Source: Falciphora oryzae (lineage: Eukaryota; Ascomycota; Sordariomycetes; Magnaporthales; Magnaporthaceae). Taken from it: a DNA stretch of 64,000 nucleotides. A model generated the notes under the pieces. That model was not told where the DNA came from. It searched no databases and saw only the letters and a program-made list of their open reading frames with translations. A program made the translations under genes and the position numbers. Location of the stretch: NCBI GenBank assembly GCA_000733355.1, contig JNVV01000001.1:943218-1007217 (forward strand). Direction: 5' to 3'. This document shows, piece by piece, positions 20,883 to 32,659 of this stretch. The number at the start of each line of letters is the position of its first letter. Within the stretch, counting starts at the first letter, position 1.

Positions 20883-22962
20883 ATGGCGTCCAGCGTGATC
20901 GTGGTTGGCGGTGGCTGTAAGTTAAACCGCCAGCAATTTCGTCTCGGGACACTCGTAGAATTGGAACTGACCGACCGGTTCAGTGTCGGGCCTGAGCGCT
21001 GCGCATACCATTTATCTCGCCGGAGGCAACGTTGTCGTGCTCGACAAGCAAGGTACGTGTAGTTGCGGTCGTGTCCCTCGGTGTGCCCCTCGTCTGACTT
21101 GGTGACCGCGTTCGCTGCAGGATTCTTTGGCGGCAACTCGACGAAAGCAACCTCGGGAATCAACGGCGCCCTGACGAGGACGCAGGTTGAGCACGGCATC
21201 CAAGACAGCGTCAAGCAGTTTTACGATGACACCCTCAAGTCTGCCCGCGACAAGGCACGGCCAGACCTTATCAAGGTCCTGACCTACAAGTCGGCTGCCG
21301 CCGTCGAGTGGCTCCAAGATGTTTTCAACCTGGACCTGACGCTGGTTTCGCGACTCGGGTGAGTCGAGCCCCTTACCCTCCAGCTCGATTCGCTGCCACC
21401 CCCCAACCGACTGAGTGCACAGAGCTAACAGAGTTTTCCGCAGTGGCCACTCTCACCCTCGAACCCACCGTGGTCACGATGCCAAGTTCCCCGGCATGGC
21501 CATCACGTATGCGCTGATGCAAAGACTTGAGGACCTGGCCGAGACGGAGCCCGAGAGGGTACAGATCATCAAGAAGGCGAGGGTCACCAGCCTGAACAAG
21601 GAGGGCAACAAGGTCACGGGAGTCACGTATGAGTACAACGGCGAGTCTCAAATCCTTGACGGCCCCGTCGTGCTGGCCACGGGCGGATATGCTGCCGACT
21701 TTAGCGACACGTCGCTGCTGAAGAAGCACCGGCCCGACACCTTCGGGCTTGCCACGACCAACGGCTCGCACGCCACTGGTGATGGCCAGAAGATGGTTAT
21801 GGCCATTGGTGGCAACGGCATCGACATGGACAAGGTTCAGGTGCACCCCACCGGCCTGGTCGACCCCAAGGACCCCGGATCTAAGTGGAAGTTCCTGGCT
21901 GCTGAGGCCCTTCGTGGTGAGGGCGGCCTCCTCCTCAACGCGGACGGCGATCGGTTCTGCGATGAGCTCGGCCATCGCGACTACGTGTCGGGCATGATGT
22001 GGAAGGAGAAGGAGAAGAACAAGTTCCCCATCCGCCTCGTGCTCAACTCCAAGGCCTCCAACACACTCGACTTCCACACCAGGCACTACTCGGGCCGCGG
22101 CCTCATGAAGAAGATGACGGGAAAGGAGCTGGCCAAGGACATTGGCTGCACCCCTGAGCACCTCCAGAAGTCGTTCCAAACGTACAACGCCATCGCCGAG
22201 GGCAAGCAAAAGGATCCTTGGGGCAAGAAGTTCTTCCACAACATGCCGCTCGACATCAACGACGACTTCCACGTCGCGCTGATGGAGCCGGTACTCCACT
22301 TCACCATGGGTGGTGTCGAGATCAACGACAAGGCCGAGGTGCTCAACGGCGAGAAGAAGCCTATCGAGGGCCTGTACGCTTGCGGTGAGCTCGCGGGCGG
22401 CGTCCACGGCGCCAACCGCCTGGGCGGCTCGTCGCTCCTGGGCTGTGTCGTGTACGGACGCGTCGCCGGAGACACGGCCAGCAACTACCTCTTCCGCCAG
22501 GCCCTCAAGGGCACCACGGGCGCCGCGCAGCGTCTCGGACAGATTTCGCTGCATATCGACCCGTCTCAGCCCGGCAGGCTGTCGGTGGAGTGGTCCGGTG
22601 GGGCGACGGTGTCGGCCGCGCAGCCCCAGGCCTCCCAGGCTAGCAACGCGGCGCCCAGGGCCGAGACGGCCAAGCCTAACGACCCCAAGTCCTTCAGGAT
22701 CCCCGAGAAGGAGTTCACGATGGAAGAGGTGGCCAAGCACAACACGAAGGAAGACCTGTGGGTCGTCGTCAAGGGCGTAGTCATGGACCTGAGCAACTGG
22801 CTCGAGGAGCACCCAGGTGGCCCTCAGGCCATCATGAACTTTATGGGACGAGACGCGACTGAGGAGTTCGAGATGCTGCACGATGACGAGGTTATTCCCA
22901 AGTATGCCCCGGCCCAGGTGATCGGTAGGGTCAAGGGCGTCAAGCCAAGCCTCGAGCTATGA
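20883..22962 (+). CDS. soluble fumarate reductase with C-terminal cytochrome b5 domain, 608 aa
   Basis: Exons 20883-20916, 20984-21052, 21121-21358 and 21444-22962, all with GT-AG introns. The protein starts MASSVIVVGGGLSGLSAAHT, an FAD-binding Rossmann fold (GxGxxG). FFGGNSTKATSGING follows. THRGHDAKFPG, HPTG, ALRGEGG and ANRLGGSSLLGC are the active-site and flavin-binding blocks of Osm1/Frd-type fumarate reductases. After residue 500, a linker leads to a cytochrome b5 domain with axial His in EEHPGG (about 559) and MLHDDE (about 582). The enzyme reduces fumarate to succinate and helps reoxidise FADH2/NADH in low oxygen. There is no N-terminal signal or presequence, so it is probably cytosolic. 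The b5 fusion is common in filamentous fungi and absent from the two yeast enzymes. Confidence 0.95.
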
Positions 22963-23199
22963 TTTTTTGGCCAGGCTAAATCTCTGGTTCAGCAAACTGT
23001 CTAGGTTTACTTGTTGTCTGTATCAATGTGTCTCATATTTTCTATCCCTTTTCGCCCGTTGGACTTCTCGATTGGCCTTTGGACGTCTTTTAATTTCTAT
23101 CATCTAGTGCGCTAGTTGGGCACCACGGCGCCCAAATAAAAAACTGCAGTTCCGACAACGCTAATTGGAGCCCCCCATTACCCGAACTTATCCTGTAGG

Positions 23200-23285
23200 T
23201 CTCTTTTCCTGTTTCCTATATGCTTTCTTATCTCCTATATCCTTCCCTATTTCCTAATACCTTTCCTGTTTCCTATATCCGAGAG
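23200..23285 (+). repeat. degenerate CT-rich tandem repeat
   Basis: Variants of TTTCCTGTTTCCTATATCC recur about four to five times with substitutions. It may be a degenerate minisatellite downstream of the fumarate reductase gene. Confidence 0.5.
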
Positions 23286-25044
23286 AAATATAACTGGGGG
23301 TATCAACTATGCGGTTTTGGATCTTGTAACTAACCCAGTTGTGCAGTTTTTACGGACTACGGGCTTTTGTTTGGGGAACGTGGGTACCTCGGCCACCGGC
23401 TTGGTGGTCGAATTGAGTTCAGCTTAGCATATTGGTGGCTGTATCCAATCTTCGGACTTGTCAGCTTCTTCCAGGTGTGCTAGGCGGCTGGCGTGTATGC
23501 ACTCTCGCGGAGAGCTGGATCCTTGGCACCATTCCCAAAACGTTGTGAATAACCAAGCTGAGGCAGAACAGGGGTTTGCTAAGCATATCTAGCCCTTGCA
23601 TGCGAACGCCCTGTTCCCCGCTTGATAGTGCACATTCTATGGCGGTTGGACACTTATCCCTAGGATGGGTGTGCGCGTCAAAGGACGTGCAAAGCCATAC
23701 TCTCTCCTCTGCTGAATGGCACGCGTCTGTGTGGCCCACGGCTCTTGACGACTTTGGTGTCTTGGTCGAAAACCACGCTTGTTGGCGGGCGACGGCGAAT
23801 GGCGTCGTCCTGGCCAAGCCAACTTGTTACACGTTCTTCATTTCTGGGCATTGCGTTGCACTGACATGACAAAGCCGGCCAAGTGATGGGTGCGTTCTCG
23901 CCCTTCCCCGCTCCATACCCCTTGTCCAATCCGATCCCGTGGTGGCGGCGACTTGGTGCTACCTTGCTTTTTTCTTCTTCCTTTTCAGTGGCCACTATCC
24001 ACCCCTATCCGTAAACGGGCTAATCTTGCGCTAGAAATGCCAGAAAGTACCTCTGTGATGGGTTCTCGTGTTCTTGTCTCTTTGTCTCGCCTGTCCCGCG
24101 GATGTCCAACGTCACCTGAGAGTTTGTCAATTCGGACTTGCATACCTGGGGACTGTTGGTCAAGCTTTGAAAAGCTCGATAACAAGAGCAGTTCCAAGTT
24201 CAGTAGATATACAGGAACGAAATCAGAGGCGGGTATGTCAATGACAAACTCTTCTTCACGTCGAGAAAAGATACATGCTCAAGAATCGACTTGTCGCGAA
24301 TCGAACCGATCAAAGGCGCTTGGCTTCCGTCTGGAACCGAGCCTGGCTGGGGCCTTGGGGCTGGTCGAGACATTGCTTACGGGCTTGTCCGTCCACCAAG
24401 CCCAGCGCCGCGCGACAACCAACACGAAGGGCTAAGGTCCTGAGAGTACGGTGTTCTTTGGCTTTGGCCGGCACGTCTATGTACATACTAGCACCTTCTA
24501 GACCAAAGATTGGATTGGATGTTTGGCGCCTCGCTCGCTAGAATTTCCCTGTGTGCATATAGGTGGCATTGGGGAGTGTAATTTTTTCTTGTTTCTCTCG
24601 GTCTACGCACTGAAACCCCTTGTCTCTTAGCTCCCGGCCCTCTCCCCTTCTTCGTCCGCTGCAGGCGGATAAAACAGTTAGGTCCTGTGCCTCTAGACCA
24701 CTAGCGCGAGGGCTGGCCGTCTAGGGCGCCAATGTCCAGACGGTGAGCCCAAGAACGGCTGTGTGGCTTGCCTCCCAAGAATGGAATGGTGCTTGGCTGT
24801 CAGTGTGGACCGGGGTCAAATGGGGTTGCGCGGGCCTGCTTGAGAAGGGGCTGCTGATCCTCCAGTCGCCCGCCCGCACCCATTTTCGGTTCCCCTTCTC
24901 TCGCTGTTCTCCACTTCTTTACCCACCCCCAGGAAAAGCAGAGCGAGAGAGCGTGTGACGGCCAGGACACACTGCGAGGGCGACGGCAACCAACCGCCTC
25001 GCCTGGTCTGCCGAACAACCCCTCGGACCCGTCCTCTCAAATGG

Positions 25045-25078
25045 GACGGCGACGACGACGACGACGAAGACGACGACC
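25045..25078 (+). repeat. GAC trinucleotide run in transporter leader
   Basis: About ten GAC units with one GAA and one GGC variant, roughly 100 bases upstream of the transporter start codon and probably within its 5' leader. Confidence 0.7.
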
Positions 25079-25178
25079 ACTGCCACGCGACGCCCTCGAG
25101 CCCAGCCCGCGCCCTCCCGACCCGAGGAGACCCGGTCCGGCCCCGGTTCTGCCGTGACGGTCGCTCCCCCTCCTCACC

Positions 25179-27085
25179 ATGGCGATCGCCATGGGATGGC
25201 GAAAGCCGTCCAACGTCGCCGGGAGCTCGGCCCCAGCCATAATGGTTGGGTTCTTCGTGGCCACCGGCGGCCTGCTCTTTGGCTACGATACTGGGTGCGT
25301 TGCTTTTCTTTTGTCCCGCCGCGGGCGAGCCCCGATGTTTGCTGGCTGCTGGCTGACACAGGACAATGCAATGACCGGACGGGGTCCATCGCGTCGCCAT
25401 TCGCCCCAGAACAATCAACGGCATTCTTGCCATGCCCTCTTTCCGACAACAGTTCTCGACCGGCTACATCGACCCAAACGACAGAAGGCCGAGCCTGTCC
25501 CCCAGCCAATCGTCCCTGGTCGTTGCCATTCTCAGCGCCGGCACCTTCCTCGGTGCCCTGATCTCGGCCCCCCTGGGCGACTTCCTCGGCCGCAAGAAGG
25601 CCCTCAACTCGGCCATTGGCGTCTTTTGCTTCGGTGTCATCTTCCAGGTCTGCTCCGCCGACATACCAATGCTTCTGGTTGGAAGGTAAGTCGAGCTTGT
25701 GCCCGAGGCGTCTATGCGGCCCGCACCCCCAGGCCAAAGGAAGGTAGTAGCAGCAGCCCCGCTAACCTGTCCGTCGTGATGGCGCAAACCATAGGCTGTT
25801 TGCGGGCATCGGCGTGGGATCCGTATCTGTACTCGTGCCGCTGTATCAGTCGGAGATGGCGCCTAAATGGATCCGCGGAACCATGGTGTGTGCATACCAG
25901 CTGTTCATCACGCTCGGACTGCTGGCTGCATCACTCGTCAACATTCTCACGTACCAGATGCATGGCCCTGCCGCCTACCGCATACCCCTGGGCGTGCAGC
26001 TCACGTGGGCCTGCGTGCTGTCGCTGGGCCTGCTCATCCTCCCCGAGACACCGCGATATCTCATCAAGCGCGGCCAGAACGAGGCGGCTGCGCTGTCACT
26101 CAGCCGCCTCCGCCGCCTCGACATCACTCACCCCGCTCTAATCGAGGAGCTGGCCGAGATCCAGGCGAACCACGAGTACGAGCTAGCACTCGGTGCCGAC
26201 ACGTATAAGGACGTCTTTTTCGGCTCGCCCCATCTCGGCCGCCGGACCCTGACTGGCTGCGGCCTGCAGATGCTGCAGCAGCTCACCGGCGTCAACTTCA
26301 TCATGTACTACGGCACCACCTTCTTCAAGGGCGCCAACGTCTCGGACCCGTACCTCATCTCATGCATCATGAACATCGTCAATGTCGTCTCCACCATACC
26401 CGGCCTGCTTGTGGTCGAGTCGTGGGGCCGCCGCAAGCTGCTCATCATGGGCGCCATCGGCATGGCCATCTGTCAACTCCTCATCGCCTCCTTCACCGCC
26501 GCCTCCAAGGGGACCATGCTCGTCGAGCAGAACCAGCTTCTCGTCATCGTCGTCGCCATATACATATTCTTCTTTGCCGCCTCGTGGGGCCCCGTCGTCT
26601 GGGTCGTCACGTCCGAAATATTTCCGCTCAAGGTCCGCGCCAAGTCCATGTCGGTGTCGACGGCGTCCAACTGGCTGCTCAACTTCGGAATTGCCTACGG
26701 CACTCCCTACATGGTCGAGTCGGGCGACGGCTACGCCAACCTTGGCCCGCGCGTCTTCTTCGTCTGGGGCGCCTTCTGCATCGTCGCTATATTCTTCGTC
26801 TACTTTATGGTGTATGAGACGAGCAAGATCAGCTTGGAGCAGATTGACGAGATGTACGAGCGTGTCCAGGCCGCCTGGAAGAGTCGCAACTTTGAGCCTA
26901 GTTGGAGCTTCCAGCAGATGCGCGATTTTGGCTACTCGGACAGCGGCCTTCCGCCAGAAGACGACCATCACCAGCTGCACCACATCACCACCTCACAGTC
27001 TGACGCTGCCACCAGCCGGACAACAGCATCGGAAACAGACAATAAAATGCTTTCAACAATGGGCAATGTCGACTTGTCCTATTGA
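25179..27085 (+). CDS. MFS sugar (hexose-type) transporter, 560 aa
   Basis: Exons 25179-25294, 25410-25685 and 25795-27085. The protein is a 12-TM major facilitator of the sugar porter family. TM1 contains GGLLFGYDTGTINGIL. GDFLGRKKALNS lies between TM2 and TM3, PETPRYLIKRGQ follows TM6, QQLTGVNFIMYYGTTFF is in TM7, and VVTSEIFPLKVRAKSMS lies after TM10. These are the sugar-transporter signatures. The PETPR block and QQLTGVNF favour a glucose/hexose permease of the plasma membrane over a quinate or disaccharide type, but substrate is inferred. A hydrophilic His/Ser/Thr-rich tail of about 70 residues follows TM12. Intron 2 carries a clear GCTAACC branch. A second ATG lies four codons downstream; the first has the better context (CACCATGG). 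Confidence 0.95.
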
Positions 27086-28301
27086 GCGCGCTTCCCCTCT
27101 CGATTTATTCATACCTTTTTTTTTTTTTTTTCAGTGTCGCGGGTTTTCAGATCTATGGACTCGTTTCTTTTTGGAATTTCCTTGCATCTTTTAAAATCTG
27201 GCTCCATGTCGATGGCTTCACCCAGTGCCCCTCGTATACCAACCACTTCCGGGTTCATCTGGGGCTTGACTCTGCCATTTATGGACAATTATTCTCTCCA
27301 TGTTTTCTTCCCCTCGGGGTCATCCTGTCCGAGAACAATAACAGTCACGAACCCCATGCCCCCCTCGCTCACCTCTTCCTGGGTCTACTATTACACTTAT
27401 TCTTCTTTTTGTTCCTGGCCCCGCTTCTTGTTTGCCCTTGGTTGTTTTACTTGAATATCAGCGTCGGAGTTTTATGATGTGCTGGAGTTAACTAGGTGGG
27501 CACGGGAAATCTTCATATTGGGCAACTAAGGGTGGTCTGCTCGCGGTCGACGGAGGAGCTATAGCCAGCTGTGCGTGCACTGACACGTAAATACGATATC
27601 AACGGCCAGATTTTGGATACTACTTGTCCACGTTAGGGGTAAACAGAACTACTTGGGCTGCAGCCATCCTTGCTACCTTCAGGACTGTGTATTTATCGGC
27701 CAATCTTTATCCATTTAGACAACATCTTTCTGGCGGGATATCTAGGGGTCGTGAAGCTTTTAGCGAGGGATTCAGGTACGAGCTTGTAAACGGCCTAGTA
27801 CATCTCAGGGCCTTCTGTGTTTCGATGTTTGCGTCACCCATGGGCGACGCGACTGTGTACAACGAAAACACAAAGCCCTTCGCTCGTGGACGCGACACAC
27901 CAGGTGAATCGAATCGATTAAAATAATTAGATACCACATCGGAAGGAAGCGTTCCATCCAGCAGACAGTCCTTCTATCAAGTGGCCCGTTATAGTATGCG
28001 AGCACACACCGGGCCGAGGACGTCAAGACAAATCTATACCGAGTGTGTATGAAAATAACTCTTGAGGGAACCGAGGATTGAGACTAAAGAGATCGGGTAG
28101 GAAAAAGTACATTCGCCTACGGCCATAAAAAGAGCCCGAGGCTCAAATATCGCCACACATCCATCCCACCAGCCCCGGCTGTCTATGGAAGCCATGCGCT
28201 ATCTGCCCAACAGACGCCACATCTCATCACCGAATTCCTTGCCGCAGGTGGCGTCACCAGCAGCACGTCGGGTGGCTAAGCATGCCAATGTTCCCGGTCG
28301 G
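27086..28301. other. 1.2-kb convergent intergenic region
   Basis: Lies between the stops of the transporter (+) and alanyl-tRNA synthetase (-). It contains a T16 run (27116-27131) 31 bases after the transporter stop. No coding or structural feature can be supported. Confidence 0.5.
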
Positions 28302-31300
28302 CTAAATACCGAGGCTCTTGAGCTTGTCCGACAGGTACTTCTCGGCCTCCTTGACGGCGTCCTCCAGTTTCTCCGGGGCGGTGCCCTGTCCCTGCCGTGT
28401 GGGCTCCTTGCCACCGGCTTTGCCACCGATGACGCCGCACACGGCGCTGGTCCACTGCTCGGCAGTCACGCCCTTGGAAGAAAGGGCCTAGGGGAGAGTG
28501 GCGTAGGCATCGGTTAGTTTGGGACAACGATGAACGAACCACGCATGCAAGGAGAAGAAAGCGAGGCTGCGAGACAGGTAGCGGGCATGGGTGCAGCAAC
28601 AAGGGGAGCAGCGCAGACTTACAGTTCCAACGTAGACGCCGTGAACAACGGCGCCCTCGGCAGCGCTACCACCGAAAACGTAGACAGACTTCTCCTTGTC
28701 CTTGGACTTGAAATGGTTGACCACGTCTGCGAGGGCCTTGGAGTTGGCGGATATGGGGAGATGGCCGACGAAGGTCTTGGAGTCGGCGTTCTCGGGGTTC
28801 TTGAAGTAGGCCGTGACGGTGTCGAGGGCCTTCTTGGACTCGGCCTTTTGCCTCTTCTTGAGCTCGTCCGTCACGTCCTTCTGGATCTTGCCGAAGCGGG
28901 ACCGGAGCTCGTCTTTTGTCAGGGTCGATGCGACGAGCTTGTCGAGGTCCTGCTGGGTGCTCTTGATGGCAGCCTCCTTCTCGGGCCCCAGGGGGAGCTT
29001 CTCCAGCGCGGCGATGCGCTCTGAGAAGTGGGCAGCGTCGCGTTGGACCTGGTGGGCGGCGTCTCCGGTGTAGGCGACGATGCGGCGAATTCCCTTGGCG
29101 ATGCCGCTCTCCTCGACAACGATCATGTCTTTGATGATGCCCGTCTTCTCGACGTGGGTGCCGCCGCAGAACTCGACCGAGACCTTGCGCCACTCCGGGT
29201 TCTTGGGGTTCTCGAGCAGCATGTCGACCTCGATGCCGATGGACACAACGCGCACGGGGTCCGGGTAGGTCTCGCCGAAGACGGCGCGGACGCCCTCGAT
29301 CTGACGAGCGAGGTCCAGGGCGACGTCCTTGGTGTACGTCTTGCAGTTCTGGCGGATATACGAGTTGGCCAGGTCCTCGATGCGACGGAGCTCAGGCAGG
29401 GTCACTGCGGTCTTGTGGGAGAAGTCGAAACGTAGCTTCTCTTCGTCGACCAGCGAGCCCTTCTGGTTGATCTCGTCGCCGAGAACCTCGCGCAGTGAGT
29501 GGTTCAGGATGTGGGTACCCGTGTGGTTGTTGCGGATCGGCAGGCGCCTCCGCTCGTCGTATTCGCACAGGACCGCGTCGCCCGCCGTGAGCTCGCCAAA
29601 CTCGAGGTAGCCGTTGTGCACAACGTAGCCGCCGTACTCCTGCACGTCCAGCACATTGAACTCGGCCACGCCGTCGATGACGATGCGGCCCGTGTCGGCG
29701 ACCTGGCCGCCCGATTCGGCGTAGAAGTTGGTGCGGTCGAGCAGCAGACCGAGCGGCGTCTTGGGCGGCAGGTCTTTGCTGGTTTTTATAAAGTCCTTGC
29801 CCGTGAACAGCAGTAGCACGTTGGCAGTGATTTCGTCCTTGGAGAACTTGGGCTCCGAATCCGGGCGCGGCACCTTGAGCTCGTTCTCGAGCTCGGATAT
29901 CCTGTGCACGTCGAGCTTGGAGAAGGTCTGCACCGCCTCCTTGACCGACTTGCTGGCCTCGCGCGCCTTCTCCCTAGCCACCGAGACCTCGGCCTCGTCA
30001 ATAGTGATGCCACGCTCCTCGGCCATCAGCTTGGTCAGGTCCTCGGGGAAGCCAAACGTGTCGTACAGCCGCCACACGTCGGAGCCCGAAAGCTTGCTCT
30101 CGCCGGCTTTGATGGCCATGGCGGCGTACTTCTCGAACTGCTTCTCGCCGCGGTCGAGCGTGCGCGCAAAGGCCTCCTCCTCCTCGTCCAGGATCTCCTG
30201 GATGTCCTGCTGTTTCTTGGGCAGCTCCGGGAAGCCGGACGCCAGCTGCTCGACCAGTGTGGGCAGAATCCGCGAGAAGAAGCCGCCAATCTCGGCGTTG
30301 AAGTACTTGCGCGCGTAGCGGACGCCGCGGCGCAGGACACGACGCACGACGTAGCCGCGGCCTTCGTTGTTGGGCACCGCACCGTCGGCGATGGAGAAGG
30401 CCATGAGCCGGATGTGGTCGGCCACAACGCGGTAGGCCGTGTCGATTCCGTCAGCGTCGTCCTTGCCATACTTGTCCGAGTATGGGCGCGCGCCCGTGAC
30501 CTCCTGTATCCTGGCAAACAGAGGGGCGAAGACATCAGTGTCGTAGTTGGACGTCTTGTCCTGCAGCGCGGCGACGAGACGCTCGAAGCCCATGCCCGTA
30601 TCGATGTGCTTGGCGGGGAGCGACTTGAGCGACTTGTCCTGCTGGCGATCAAACTGCATAAAAACGATGTTCCAGATCTCGACGACGAGCGGGTCGTCCT
30701 GGTTGACCAGGTGCGCGGCGTTGCGGCCGCCGCCGACCTTGTCGTAGTGTATCTCGCTGCAGGGGCCGCAGGGGCCCTGGTCGCCCATCTCCCAGAAGTT
30801 GTCCTTCATGTTGCCAGGCAGAATGTGGTCCTCGGGCACGCCGGCCGCGAGCCACAGGTTCTTGGCCTCGAGGTCGGGCTCGAGCCCTGCCGCGGGGTTG
30901 CCCTCGAAGTGTGTCACGTATAGCCTGGCGGGGTCGAGGCCGTAGACCTTGGTCAGCAGCTCCCAGGCCATCTCGATGGCCTCCTTCTTGAAGTAGTCGC
31001 CAAACGACCAGTTGCCTAGCATTTCGAAGAATGTATGGTGGTAGCTGTCCTTGCCGACATCGTCGAGATCCTAGCGAGGCCGCCGTTAGCTACACAAAGC
31101 CCCGCCACGGGCACACGCGAAGGAGGGAGTCGCCTCGGAGCCGGTGGGGGAGAGGGCGTTCTCCTACATTATGTTTGCCGCCGGCACGGATACACTGAAA
31201 TGGCAGCCGGTTAGCTTGGGCTTTGACAGGCAGATGAGAAGCAGGGACCTGCCTTCTGTGTATCGACGGCGCGCTTGAGGCTGGCCATTGGGTCCGTCTT

Positions 31301-31560
31301 CCCGACTGTGCCCAGGAAGACGGGCTTGAATTGGTTCATGCCCGCATTGGTAAAGAGCAAGGTGGGGTCGTTGTGAGGCACGACGGAGCCCGAGGGCACT
31401 GGGATCGTCCGAGGGGGCGCGCCACATGCTGTCAGCGGCGAGTCCTCTGCTTTTCTGTCGACGGTGTCTGTCTGGACGTACCGACGGTGTGGCCCCTCTC
31501 CTGGAAGAAGTCGAGGAAGGTCGTGCGGACCGCAGCCGCAGACCACTTGGGCTCGCCCAT
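28302..31560 (-). CDS. ALA1: alanyl-tRNA synthetase, 961 aa (1083 aa from the upstream start)
   Basis: Exons (minus) are 31560-31482, 31398-31253, 31194-31168, 31070-28623 and 28487-28302. The enzyme charges tRNA-Ala. The class II core starts [18 protein letters not shown] and continues [20 protein letters not shown] and [16 protein letters not shown]. The editing domain carries the zinc-binding [13 protein letters not shown] and [12 protein letters not shown]. The C-Ala end has [18 protein letters not shown] and closes [12 protein letters not shown]. Intron 2 (31252-31195, 58 bp) needs a GC donor (AAG|GCAGGT). Exon 3 is 27 nt and encodes CIRAGGKHN, part of a highly conserved block. The cytosolic start is taken at 31560; a frame-continuous upstream ATG at 31926 adds a mitochondrial-type leader. 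Length and motifs are complete. Confidence 0.96.
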
Positions 31561-31926
31561 GACAGTGGTGGTGGCGGCGGCGGCAGGGGCCTTGGTCGGG
31601 GACAAGGCGGGGCTGGATGTACGCAGGTGCAGGGAGCGGCGGCAGCTGTGGCGGGCGGGGACGGGGACGGGGACGAGGACGGTTCTTGTTGCTGGAGCTG
31701 TGGTTGTCGTGAGCTGCTGGGGTTGCGGTGCGAGCGTGGGGAGACGTGACGACAAAGAAAGCGAAAGCCTCGAGTTGAGGGGCAGAAATAAATGCGCCCG
31801 CGCCGCTGGGGGTGGCGGCCGTCGCAAATGCGGGGGAGCTCCAGAGCGGCTCTGACTCAAAAGGCGGTCCAGGCCCAGCGCGGAGCTCTGCCAGGAGAGG
31901 CGACGGCTGTTCGCGGCGGACCTCAT
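31561..31926 (-). other. in-frame N-terminal extension of AlaRS, probable mitochondrial presequence
   Basis: From ATG 31926 the frame runs open for 122 codons into the conserved AlaRS start. The segment begins [20 protein letters not shown] and is rich in Arg, Ser, Leu and Ala with very few acidic residues, as in mitochondrial targeting sequences. Fungi generally make cytosolic and mitochondrial AlaRS from one gene by alternative starts. Use of this start is inferred. Confidence 0.65.
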
Positions 31927-32659
31927 GTCGCTGCACAGATTAAGAGTTACAGAAGCCAATTGATCAATCGCGTCAAGGCGAGCCAGCTGGTCGGGGCTGG
32001 ACCACCAGGAGCCTCGCACACGACGACTGGCTGCAGACAACCACCAAGCCCGTCCTATGCTCTTTCGCCGCGATTGCCGTCTCGACTGGCTGTTGGGTGA
32101 CTCAAAAAAACAATATATCCTCTTCTCCCGATTTGATATCACGCCTGCTCTTTCTTCGTTCCCCCCTCTCTCTCTCTTTTCGTTCGTCCCTCCCGGTTTT
32201 CTTCCTGGCGTTGCATGCCGCAAACCTACCGACGCCAGGGGTGAGCCTCCTTTTCTGCTCAGCTGGTGCTTTCCGTTGGCGAGCGCATCGCGTCAAGTCA
32301 GATTATATAAAACCAGGCGCAGTGGTCGGTCGGTCGGCGGGTACCTGTGCACCGGTGTCCCCGTGAGAGGAGGGTGTGCCCAGAGATAGTCGTTTTTGTG
32401 CAGGTTTTGAGGTCGCGCAACAAGGCCAAGTCGCACCTGCCGGGGACTTGCTGCTGTGGATCCAGATCCAGAATATTCTTCAGGGTTCTCTCGACCGGGC
32501 CCGCACGCTCTTTGTTGAAGCACTCCCCCGCATCTGCACCGCACCGCCTGTCACTCCAGCTCACCATCTGGCCAACACCCCTAAATCAAACCGCCCTCGC
32601 TACCTCTGCCTTCCCGCACGTTGTCTACCGCCGCCGTCCGCCCTGATCACACGCGCGAC
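31927..32659. other. divergent promoter region, AlaRS and 263-aa protein
   Basis: The 730-bp spacer between the AlaRS upstream start (-) and the 263-aa protein (+). It holds pyrimidine-rich tracts (32160-32190) and one TATA-like element. No additional gene can be supported. Confidence 0.5.
32304..32312 (+). promoter_or_regulatory. TATA-like element
   Basis: TATATAAAA in GC-rich surroundings, about 350 bases upstream of the 263-aa protein start. It would imply a long 5' leader for that gene. Confidence 0.35.

Larger units (their letters stand above)
22963..25178. other. 2.2-kb intergenic region
   Basis: Contains the 3' end of the fumarate reductase gene, a CT-rich degenerate tandem repeat (23200-23285), and the promoter of the sugar transporter, with a GAC-rich run (25045-25078) in its leader. 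The open frames show no domains. No gene can be supported. Confidence 0.5.

Noticed and set aside
21373..22881. 502-codon open frame antisense to fumarate reductase
   Set aside because: Mirror of a GC-rich coding exon with strong third-position bias. The translation is a repetitive Leu/Val/Arg/Gly mix with no domain, and the sense strand is unquestionably coding.
32621..32659. Upstream extension of the 263-aa protein
   Set aside because: The apparent first codon at 32621 is TTG; the first ATG in frame is 32660, and nothing supports a non-AUG start.
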